NCBI GenBank assembly: GCA_025964065.1
Contig: JAOPZO010000296.1
Span: forward strand, 1 to 5,758
Reading direction: 5' to 3'
DNA from: Solirubrobacterales bacterium
GTDB taxonomy: Bacteria > Actinomycetota > Thermoleophilia > Solirubrobacterales > Solirubrobacteraceae
Length of the DNA stretch: 5,758 bases
Below, piece after piece: positions 1 to 5,315 of this stretch. Each line of letters begins with the position of its first letter. Within the stretch, counting starts at the first letter, position 1. The notes beneath the pieces were generated by a model. That model made no database searches. It saw only the letters and a program-made list of their open reading frames with translations, and was not told the origin of the DNA. Position numbers and translations under genes: made by a program.

Positions 1-512
1 ACGCGCATGCCGCGCCCGCCGCCGCCCGCCGCGGCCTTGACCATCAGCGGGAGCACGCCGTCGCCGTCGGCGAAGGCCACGATCTCCGCGTCGCTCAGGC
101 CGGGCCGCTGCAGCCCGGGCAGCGTCGGCACGCCGGCGGCCTGCGCGGCCTCCTTCGCGCGGACCTTGTCCCCGAGCGCCTCCATGGCCTCGGGCGCTGG
201 GCCGACGAACGCGATGCCCGCGTCGGCGCAGGCCCGCGCGAACGCGGGGTTCTCGCTCAGGAAGCCGTAGCCCGGGTGGACGGCCTGCGCGCCCGTGCGG
301 CGCGCCGCGTCGAGGACGGCCGAGATCGAGAGGTAGGAGTCGGCCGAGGGCGCCGGCCCGAGGCGGACGGCCTCGTCGGCGAGGCGGACGTGGGGGGCGT
401 CGGCGTCCGCGTCGGAGAACACCGCGACGGCGTGGACGCCGAGGCGCTGCAGCGTGCGGATGACGCGCACGGCGATCTCCCCGCGGTTCGCCACGAGGAC
501 GACATCGAACAT
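1..512 (-). CDS. Biotin carboxylase-type subunit (acyl-CoA carboxylase alpha), N-terminal part
   Basis: This is the N-terminal 170 residues of a biotin carboxylase, the subunit that uses ATP and bicarbonate to carboxylate biotin for an acetyl-, propionyl- or other acyl-CoA carboxylase. The translated minus strand begins MFDVVLVANRGEIAVR. It then has HPGYGFLSEN at residues 79-88, GDK ending at Lys116, and the ATP-grasp glycine loop with Lys159 followed by AAAGGGGRGMR. Lys116 and Lys159 fall at the same numbers as the ATP-binding lysines of E. coli AccC, so the fragment is collinear with the family. The start at 512 is preferred because GGGAGG lies 8 bases upstream; an in-frame ATG at 530 would overlap that site. 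The rest of the ATP-grasp domain and any biotin-carrier domain lie beyond position 1. It is divergent from the aldehyde dehydrogenase gene. The family call is secure, but the acyl-CoA substrate is not knowable from this fragment. Confidence 0.93.
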   Translation of the reverse strand, partial: MFDVVLVANRGEIAVRVIRTLQRLGVHAVAVFSDADADAPHVRLADEAVRLGPAPSADSYLSISAVLDAARRTGAQAVHPGYGFLSENPAFARACADAGIAFVGPAPEAMEALGDKVRAKEAAQAAGVPTLPGLQRPGLSDAEIVAFADGDGVLPLMVKAAAGGGGRGMR

Positions 513-693
513 CCGGGCATCCTCCCTCATGCGGTCACAGGCCCGGCACCGGAACCGCATGCCGACCCCGAGCCGCACACCCCCGAGGGCGTGAGCGCGT
601 CGAGCAGTGGCACCGCCTCCGCGCAGCCCGCCCACGACGACGCCGTCCCGGGCCGAACCACGGGGGTGGGTCCACGGCGTCCGGGGAGCTCGA

Positions 694-709
694 CGGGTGC
701 GTGCACCCG
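694..709. repeat. Inverted repeat, 7-base arms, in divergent promoter region
   Basis: CGGGTGC and GCACCCG form a perfect inverted repeat around a 2-base centre (GT). It sits about 130 bases upstream of the aldehyde dehydrogenase start and about 180 bases upstream of the carboxylase start, so it could serve either gene as an operator or could simply fold as a hairpin. The function is inferred only from position and symmetry. Confidence 0.4.
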
Positions 710-752
710 GGCCGACCCTGACCGACGGCGGGGCACCGCACATCATCCTGAC

Positions 753-769
753 GAGGGGGTGACCCCCTC
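753..769. promoter_or_regulatory. Candidate operator: 17-base perfect palindrome
   Basis: GAGGGGGT and ACCCCCTC are perfect 8-base inverted arms around a single central G. The centre is at 761, about 42 bases before the -10-like hexamer at 803 and about 53 before the expected transcription start, a typical place for a dimeric activator or repressor. A second inverted repeat (CCTCCC, CT, GGGAGG at 766-779) overlaps its right arm, so the two cannot both fold at once. The regulator is unknown; the PucR-type protein at the other end of the window is one candidate. Confidence 0.45.
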
Positions 770-789
770 CCCTGGGAGGAGGGCGGGGG

Positions 790-803
790 ACGGACCCGTC
801 CGT
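790..803. promoter_or_regulatory. Candidate operator overlapping the -10 region
   Basis: ACGGAC and GTCCGT form a perfect inverted repeat around a 2-base CC centre. It fills the spacer just upstream of the TAGACT hexamer, and its last base is the first base of that hexamer. A protein bound here would block RNA polymerase, so if real it would more likely be a repressor site than an activator site. Arms of six bases are short and could be chance. Confidence 0.35.
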
Positions 804-808
804 AGACT
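803..808 (+). promoter_or_regulatory. Putative -10 element for the aldehyde dehydrogenase gene
   Basis: TAGACT matches the TANNNT pattern of actinobacterial housekeeping -10 boxes. It lies 28 bases before the ATG and would give a start site near 815 and a leader of about 22 bases that contains the ribosome binding site. No recognisable -35 box lies 16-19 bases upstream; that stretch is G-rich and palindromic. A similar TAGCGT hexamer, also preceded by CCG, precedes the gene at 2557, which adds some support. Confidence 0.45.
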
Positions 809-824
809 CGCGCCGACCCCCGCC

Positions 825-830
825 AAGGAG
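825..830 (+). promoter_or_regulatory. Ribosome binding site of the aldehyde dehydrogenase
   Basis: AAGGAG lies 6 bases upstream of the ATG at 837, a near-ideal Shine-Dalgarno sequence and spacing. It decides the start: the same reading frame stays open upstream to about 276, but that extension is low-complexity and lacks family similarity. Confidence 0.8.
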
Positions 831-836
831 TGCACC

Positions 837-2318
837 ATGAGCAGTACCGAGACCCTGATCGAGAGCAACGAGCTGTTCATCGGGGGTGAGTGGGTGACCC
901 CCCAGGGGTCCGGCCGGATCGACGTCTTCTCCGCGAGCACCGAGGAGCTCATCGGCTCCGTCCCCGAGGGCACGAACGCCGACGTGGACGCCGCCGTCGG
1001 CGCCGCGCGCTCCGCCTTCGACGACCCGCAGGGCTGGTCCGCGTGGAGCGCCGAGGACCGCGCCGCCGCCATGGAGCGCTTCGCGGACGCGTTCGACGCC
1101 CGCGCCGGCGAGATCGCCCGCCGCGTCTCCATGCAGAACGGTATGCCGATCGCGATCGCGAACCAGCTCGAGGCCGTCTTCCCGTCCGTCCTGCTGCGGT
1201 ACTACGCCGGCATGGTCCGCCAGACGCCGTTTCGCGAGGAGCGCGCCGGCCTGCTCGGCGGCACCATCCTCGTCGAGAAGACCCCCGTCGGCGTCGTCGG
1301 CGCGATCGTCCCCTGGAACTTCCCGCAGGCCCTCGCGTTCTTCAAGCTCGCGCCGCTCCTCGCCGCGGGCTGCACCGTCGTGATGAAGCCGAGCCCGGAG
1401 ACGGTGCTCGACAGCGTCGAGCTCGTCGAGGCGATCCGCGAGGCGGGCATCCCCGACGGCGTCATCAACATCGTGGCCGGCGGCCGCGAGCTCGGCGCGT
1501 ACCTCGTCGAGCACCCGCGGGTCGACAAGGTCGCCTTCACCGGCTCGACCGCCGCGGGCCGCTCGATCGCGGCGCGCTGCGGCGAGCTGCTGCGCCCCGT
1601 CACGCTCGAGCTGGGCGGCAAGTCCGCGGCGATCGTGCTCGACGACGCCGACCTCACCTCGGCGGCGGAGAACCTCTTCGCCGCGACGCTCCTGAACAAC
1701 GGCCAGACGTGCTTCCTCGGCACGCGCGTGCTGGCGCCCCGTTCGCGCTACGAGGAGGTCCTCGCGGTCTTCGGCGGCCTCGCCGGTGCGCTGCAGGTCG
1801 GGGACGCGCTCGACCCGGCGACCCAGATCGGGCCCATGGCGAGCGCCCGCCAGCGCGAGCGCGTCGAGGGCTACATCGCGAAGGGGAAGGCTGAGGGCGC
1901 ACGCGTCGTCGCCGGCGGCGGGAAGAGCGAGCAGGAGCGCGGCTGGTTCGTGCAGCCGACGATCTTCGCCGACGTCGAGAACAGCCAGACGATCGCCCAG
2001 GAGGAGATCTTCGGCCCCGTCCTCTCCGTCATCCCGTACGACTCCGACGAGCAGGCGCTCGCGATCGCGAACGACTCCGAGTTCGGCCTCGGTGGCTCGG
2101 TCTGGACGGCCGACCAGGAGCGCGGCGAGGCGTTCGCGCGCCGCGTGCAGACCGGCTCGATCGGCATCAACCACTACATGATCGACCCGGCCGCGCCGTT
2201 CGGCGGCGTGAAGTCCAGCGGCATCGGCCGCGAGCTCGGCCCCGAGGGCCTGCAGGCCTACCTCTCGACGCAGTCGATCTACAACAAGCAGGGTGGCGCG
2301 GAGGCCGGCGCGCCGTAG
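837..2318 (+). CDS. NAD(P)-dependent aldehyde dehydrogenase (AldA/Rv0768-like)
   Basis: This 493-residue cytosolic enzyme oxidises an aldehyde to the carboxylic acid with NAD(P)+. It is full length for the classical ALDH superfamily and has every expected motif: PWNFP at 159-163 with catalytic Asn161, KPSPET for cofactor binding, FTGSTAAGR, the general base Glu258 in ELGGK, the nucleophile Cys292 in GQTCF, and EEIFGPV with cofactor-binding Glu390. The C-terminal block PFGGVKSSGIGRE is also present. LAPRSRYEE, RVEGYIAKG and the INHYMIDP region recall the mycobacterial Rv0768-type group, from memory rather than alignment. The gene has its own promoter and ribosome binding site and is followed by strong stem-loops, so it is probably a single-gene transcript, although it may serve the same pathway as the downstream operon. 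The aldehyde substrate is unknown. Confidence 0.95.
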   Translation: MSSTETLIESNELFIGGEWVTPQGSGRIDVFSASTEELIGSVPEGTNADVDAAVGAARSAFDDPQGWSAWSAEDRAAAMERFADAFDARAGEIARRVSMQNGMPIAIANQLEAVFPSVLLRYYAGMVRQTPFREERAGLLGGTILVEKTPVGVVGAIVPWNFPQALAFFKLAPLLAAGCTVVMKPSPETVLDSVELVEAIREAGIPDGVINIVAGGRELGAYLVEHPRVDKVAFTGSTAAGRSIAARCGELLRPVTLELGGKSAAIVLDDADLTSAAENLFAATLLNNGQTCFLGTRVLAPRSRYEEVLAVFGGLAGALQVGDALDPATQIGPMASARQRERVEGYIAKGKAEGARVVAGGGKSEQERGWFVQPTIFADVENSQTIAQEEIFGPVLSVIPYDSDEQALAIANDSEFGLGGSVWTADQERGEAFARRVQTGSIGINHYMIDPAAPFGGVKSSGIGRELGPEGLQAYLSTQSIYNKQGGAEAGAP

Positions 2319-2332
2319 CCAGGAGCCGCGGA

Positions 2333-2377
2333 ACGCGGGGTGCGCTTCCCGGCTGCGGCCGTGGTCGCGCCCCGCGT
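2333..2377 (+). terminator. Long GC-rich stem-loop after the aldehyde dehydrogenase gene
   Basis: Fifteen bases after the stop codon, 2333-2344 pairs with 2366-2377 in a 12-base-pair stem (ACGCGGGG against CCCCGCGT, then a G-U wobble and three more pairs). The loop itself contains a 4-bp hairpin, CGGC-TGCG-GCCG, at 2350-2361. There is no T-tract, as is common for actinobacterial stem-loop terminators, so termination is inferred from position and stability only. Confidence 0.5.
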
Positions 2378-2405
2378 GTCCTCGGTGCGGACGCTGCGGC
2401 CCACA

Positions 2406-2444
2406 GTTGGGGCCCGCCTCGCCTCCACGGAGGACGGCCCCAGC
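2406..2444. repeat. Second nested stem-loop in the 2319-2556 spacer
   Basis: GTTGGGGCC at 2406-2414 pairs with GGCCCCAGC at 2436-2444 in nine pairs including one wobble. An inner hairpin is formed by CCTC and GAGG around a CACG loop at 2422-2433. It lies upstream of the putative promoter of the next gene, so it would not be in that gene's leader. It may be a back-up terminator for the aldehyde dehydrogenase transcript. It lacks a T-tract. Confidence 0.4.
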
Positions 2445-2475
2445 CGACGGGGGGAGGGCCCGTCCGGTTCCGCTG

Positions 2476-2487
2476 GTGGGATCCCAC
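2476..2487. promoter_or_regulatory. 12-base palindrome, candidate operator of the reductase/SDR operon
   Basis: GTGGGATCCCAC is a perfect palindrome with no spacer, centred about 75 bases before the inferred transcription start at 2557. That position suits an activator site. I found no second copy in the window, so the assignment rests on symmetry and location alone. Confidence 0.35.
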
Positions 2488-2544
2488 AGCGCGCCCTCAG
2501 CGCAGGTGCGGCACGCGCCATCGTCCGCGCACCCACCGGCTCCG

Positions 2545-2550
2545 TAGCGT
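2545..2550 (+). promoter_or_regulatory. Putative -10 element of a leaderless promoter
   Basis: TAGCGT lies 6 bases before the ATG at 2557, so transcription would start at or beside the A of the start codon. No Shine-Dalgarno sequence precedes the gene, which fits leaderless translation, a frequent arrangement in actinobacteria. The TAG of this hexamer is also an in-frame stop codon, which rules out a longer protein. No clear -35 box is visible. Confidence 0.5.
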
Positions 2551-2556
2551 CGGGCG

Positions 2557-3738
2557 ATGAGCACGAACAAGCCAGTCGTCGTCTACGGGGCCAGCGGGTT
2601 CACCGGCCGTCTCGTCTGCGAGTTCCTCCGCGAGCACGGCCTCGGCTTCGTGGCCGCCGGCCGCGATGCCGCGCGCGTCCAGGAGGTGATGGACCGCAAC
2701 GTCCCCGGGATCGAGACCGCGGACTACGAGGTGGCCGCCGTCGACCACGACGTGGAGTCGCTCACCGAGCTCTTCACGGGCGCGAGGGTCGTCTGCAACA
2801 TGGTCGGCCCGTTCGCCAAGTACGGCCACGAAGCGGTCCAGGCCGCGCTCGCCGCGGGCTGCCACTACACGGACACGAACGGCGAGCAGAGCTGGATGAT
2901 CGAGTGCGAGGAGCAGTACGGCGCGGCGTTCGCGGAGGCCGGGCTCCTGCTCTCGCCCGGCATCGCGCAGATGTACACGACGGGGGAGATCGCGGCGAAC
3001 ATCGCGCTCGAGACCCCGGGCCTCGACACGCTCGACCTGCTCGTGCTCTGGAAGGGGTTCCCGACGACGGCCTCGACCCAGACGATCTTCACGACCCTCG
3101 CCTCCGAGCACTTCTACCTGGAGGACAAGGAGTACCGGCAGTGGGCGCCCGAGACGAGCTTCTCGGTCTCCGTCCCGGGCCAGCACACGCCCGCGATCGT
3201 GCTGCCCTGGGGCGGCACCGCGCACCCCGTGTGGTTCAAGCGCGACCCGCGCGTGGCGACCTGCCGGGCGCTCGGCGGCGTCGCCGACCAGGGGCTCATG
3301 GCGGGCGTCGTCCAGATGACGGAGGCGATCGCCGCGATGCCGAAGGAGGAGCAGGGCCCCGCGCTCGAAGCCCAGGCCGCCGCGACGGAGGGCGGGATGC
3401 CGCCGCGCGAGAACCAGCGCTCGAACTGGTCGCTCGACTCCGTGCACGCCTCGGGCCCCACGGGCTCGGTGCACTGCGTCATCCGCGGCGCCTCGAACTA
3501 CAAGCAGACGGGGCTCCTGCAGGCCTTCGCCGCCTACCACCTCGTGCACGGCACCCCGCGCCGCGTCGGCTTCGCCTCGGGCTGCCAGGCCTTCGGCCAC
3601 CGCGAGCTCCACGCGGTCCTCCAGACGTTCGGCCTCAGCGGGCCGGCGCGCGTGACCGGCGACGTGGCCCCGGTGCAGCTCGCCCCGGTGCCGCAGGCGA
3701 TCGGCGCCGTCGGCGCTCGCGCGGCGGTGCCGGCATGA
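2557..3738 (+). CDS. Saccharopine dehydrogenase-like NAD(P)-binding protein, function unknown
   Basis: A 393-residue protein with an N-terminal Rossmann fold of the saccharopine dehydrogenase type. GASGFTG at residues 11-17 is the dinucleotide loop, and AGR at 34-36 places an arginine after strand 2, favouring NADP(H). VGPFAKYG at 83-90 and CHYTDTNGE at 102-110 are the family's usual blocks. The remaining ~270 residues are not the lysine-pathway catalytic domain as I know it; related actinobacterial proteins carry an uncharacterised C-terminal domain (possibly DUF5938, from memory). Residues 370-393 form an Ala/Pro/Val-rich tail. No signal peptide or membrane segment is visible. The start is fixed by the in-frame TAG at 2545-2547 and the absence of another start codon after it. 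It leads an operon with two SDRs and overlaps SDR-1 by ATGA. It is most likely an oxidoreductase in a catabolic pathway; genuine saccharopine metabolism is unlikely because no lysine genes are nearby. Confidence 0.85.
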   Translation: MSTNKPVVVYGASGFTGRLVCEFLREHGLGFVAAGRDAARVQEVMDRNVPGIETADYEVAAVDHDVESLTELFTGARVVCNMVGPFAKYGHEAVQAALAAGCHYTDTNGEQSWMIECEEQYGAAFAEAGLLLSPGIAQMYTTGEIAANIALETPGLDTLDLLVLWKGFPTTASTQTIFTTLASEHFYLEDKEYRQWAPETSFSVSVPGQHTPAIVLPWGGTAHPVWFKRDPRVATCRALGGVADQGLMAGVVQMTEAIAAMPKEEQGPALEAQAAATEGGMPPRENQRSNWSLDSVHASGPTGSVHCVIRGASNYKQTGLLQAFAAYHLVHGTPRRVGFASGCQAFGHRELHAVLQTFGLSGPARVTGDVAPVQLAPVPQAIGAVGARAAVPA

Positions 3739-4532
3739 GCGCCACGGACACGGCGGCCCCCGGAAGCGGGCTGTCCTTCGACCTCGAGGGCAAGCGCTGC
3801 CTCGTGACGGGTGCGGCGCGCGGCCTCGGCCTCGCGGTCGCGACGCTGTTCGTGCAGCGGGGCGCGCACGTGATGCTCTGCGACATCGACGAGGCGGCCG
3901 TCCGGGCCGCCGCCGGGGAGCTCGGCGAGAAGGCCGCGGCGGTGCGCTGCGACGTCACGAGGGCCGCCGACGTGCAGGCCGCGATCGACGCGACCGTCGG
4001 CGCCTTCGGCGGTCTCGACGTCCTCGTGAACAACGCGGGAATCGAGATCGGCAAGCCGCTGCACGAGATCTCCGAGGAGGAGTACGACGCGCTGATGGCC
4101 ATCAACGTCAAGGGGGTCTGGCTCGGGATGAAGCACGCCGTGCCCGCCCTGGCCGCGACCCGGGGCGCGATCGTGAACATGGCGTCGGTCGCCGGGCTCG
4201 GCGGCGTGCCGCTGCTCGGCGTGTACTGCGCCTCCAAGGCCGCGGTGCTGCGGCTGACGCAGACCGCCGCGGTCGAGCTCCGCGAGACGGGGATCCGCGT
4301 GAACGCGGTCTGCCCCGCGTTCATCGACACGCAGATGGTCGAGCGCCTCGTGGCGCCGTTCGAGGCCGCGACCCAGTCCGAGTTCGGCGACGTCGTCGCC
4401 ATCAAGCAGGCGCGGCTCGGCACCGCCGACGAGGTCGCCGAGACCGTCGCCTTCCTCGCCTCCGACGCGAGCTCGTTCGTCACGGGCTCGCAGTACGTCC
4501 TCGACAACGCCCTGACTGCGAGCGTGCTCTAG
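3735..4532 (+). CDS. Short-chain dehydrogenase/reductase SDR-1 (classical, NAD-type)
   Basis: A 265-residue classical SDR, probably oxidising a secondary alcohol or reducing a ketone. The TGAARGLG cofactor loop is at 25-32, Asp50 ends strand 2 in LCDID and so favours NAD(H) over NADP(H), and NNAG is at 99-102. The complete catalytic tetrad is Asn124 (INVKG), Ser151, Tyr164 and Lys168 (YCASK). About 18 residues precede the fold, slightly more than usual. The ATG overlaps the TGA of the reductase gene (ATGA), and there is no good Shine-Dalgarno sequence, so translation is probably coupled. The C-terminus TASVL resembles the TASLV end of SDR-2, suggesting related but diverged paralogues. The substrate is not predictable; 3-oxoacyl-ACP reductase (FabG) annotation would be a default only. 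Confidence 0.92.
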   Translation: MSATDTAAPGSGLSFDLEGKRCLVTGAARGLGLAVATLFVQRGAHVMLCDIDEAAVRAAAGELGEKAAAVRCDVTRAADVQAAIDATVGAFGGLDVLVNNAGIEIGKPLHEISEEEYDALMAINVKGVWLGMKHAVPALAATRGAIVNMASVAGLGGVPLLGVYCASKAAVLRLTQTAAVELRETGIRVNAVCPAFIDTQMVERLVAPFEAATQSEFGDVVAIKQARLGTADEVAETVAFLASDASSFVTGSQYVLDNALTASVL

Positions 4533-4534
4533 CC

Positions 4535-5299
4535 ATGTCCAGCATCCTGGAAACGAAGATCGCGATCGTCACGGGGGCGGCCCGGGGCATCGGCCTGGCC
4601 ATCGCCGAGGCGTACGCCGAGCAGGGGGCCACGGTGGTCCTCGCCGACATCGACGCCGTCGCCGGCGAGGCCGCCGCCGCGGGCATCGAGCGCGGCGAGT
4701 TCGTGGCCTGCGACGTCACGGACGAGGCGCAGGTCGAGGCGCTCGTCGCCGGCACGGTCGAGCGCCACGGCGGGCTCGACGTGATGGTCGGCAACGCCGG
4801 CATCGCGACGGTCAGCCCGATCGTCTCCATGTCCTATGAGGACTGGCGGCGGGTGCTGGCGGTGGATCTCGACGGCGTGTTCCTCTGCACGAAGCACGCC
4901 GCGGGCGCGATGGCCGCGTCCGGCGGGGGCTCCATCGTGAACATCGCCTCGATCAAGGCGTTCGGCGGCGCGCCCGCCACGGGCAGCTACGGCGCGGCGA
5001 AGGCGGGGGTCGTCTCCCTGACGAAGACGGTCGCGATGGAGATGCGCGACCACGGCGTGCGCGCGAACGCGATCTGCCCCGGCTGGGTGGAGACCGACAT
5101 GGTCAACGACCGCAAGGCCGAGCTCGAGGCCGTGCTCGGCCTCTCCTTCGACGACTACATCGGGCACGTGCAGGGCGGCCGGCTCGGGACCCCCGCGGAG
5201 ATCGCCACCCTCGCGGTGTTCCTCGCCTCGGACCGCTCGCGGTTCTCCTCCGGCTCGACGTACAACGTCGACATGGGGGCGACCGCGTCGCTGGTGTAG
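4535..5299 (+). CDS. Short-chain dehydrogenase/reductase SDR-2 (classical, NAD-type)
   Basis: A 254-residue classical SDR. TGAARGIG at 13-20 binds the dinucleotide, Asp38 in LADID indicates NAD(H) preference, and the active site has Ser139, Tyr152 and Lys156 (YGAAK). Two motif positions differ from SDR-1: the NNAG block reads GNAG at 86-89, and the tetrad asparagine position is Asp111 (VDLDGVF). Both variants occur in active SDRs, so loss of function is not implied. CPGWVETDM and GRLGTPAEIA are normal C-terminal SDR blocks. The ATG lies two bases after the SDR-1 stop with no visible Shine-Dalgarno sequence, so it should be translated by re-initiation from the same mRNA. Having two different NAD-type SDRs side by side suggests successive or stereochemically distinct oxidation steps, which is inference. 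Confidence 0.92.
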   Translation: MSSILETKIAIVTGAARGIGLAIAEAYAEQGATVVLADIDAVAGEAAAAGIERGEFVACDVTDEAQVEALVAGTVERHGGLDVMVGNAGIATVSPIVSMSYEDWRRVLAVDLDGVFLCTKHAAGAMAASGGGSIVNIASIKAFGGAPATGSYGAAKAGVVSLTKTVAMEMRDHGVRANAICPGWVETDMVNDRKAELEAVLGLSFDDYIGHVQGGRLGTPAEIATLAVFLASDRSRFSSGSTYNVDMGATASLV

Positions 5300-5315
5300 T
5301 CCCTCAGTCCCTCAG
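5300..5315. repeat. Tandem 8-base duplication at the convergent gene junction
   Basis: TCCCTCAG occurs twice in direct succession at 5300-5307 and 5308-5315, immediately after the SDR-2 stop. The second copy supplies the TGA stop of the leftward regulator. The first supplies a TGA in another frame. The space between the two stop codons is only 12 bases and contains no stem-loop terminator. Confidence 0.75.

Larger units (their letters stand above)
513..836. other. Divergent intergenic region, 324 bases
   Basis: No credible gene lies between the divergent carboxylase and aldehyde dehydrogenase genes. Open frames cross it, but their translations are Arg/Ala/Pro-rich, as expected of non-coding DNA at this G+C. 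The right half holds a cluster of inverted repeats (694-709, 753-769, 766-779, 790-803), a -10-like hexamer at 803 and a ribosome binding site at 825. The 10-base word CCCGGGCCGA occurs directly repeated at 647-656 and 706-715, which may be chance at this composition. I could not identify a convincing promoter for the leftward carboxylase gene. Confidence 0.7.

Noticed and set aside
257..520. Minus-strand frame starting at an ATG at 520 upstream of the carboxylase start
   Set aside because: It is out of frame with the biotin carboxylase motifs and gives a Ser/Arg/Pro-rich shadow peptide.
647..715. Direct repeat CCCGGGCCGA at 647 and 706 as paired regulator sites
   Set aside because: Only two copies of a G+C-only-rich 10-mer with no consistent relation to a promoter; chance is a sufficient explanation, so it is noted only within the intergenic entry.
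276..836. In-frame upstream extension of the aldehyde dehydrogenase to 680 residues
   Set aside because: The added 187 residues are low-complexity, run antisense through the carboxylase gene and precede an ideal ribosome binding site and ATG at 837.
2497..3612. Long minus-strand open frame of 371 codons opposite the reductase gene
   Set aside because: Its composition is biased (His/Val/Arg/Ala-rich) with no recognisable domain, and the opposite strand encodes a clear Rossmann protein; high G+C leaves antisense frames open.
2340..3734. Long open frame joined upstream to SDR-1, apparently a 730-residue fusion
   Set aside because: The extra 465 residues are Arg/Gly/Ala-rich shadow of the reductase gene in another frame. 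The SDR fold begins properly at 3735 with the ATGA overlap.
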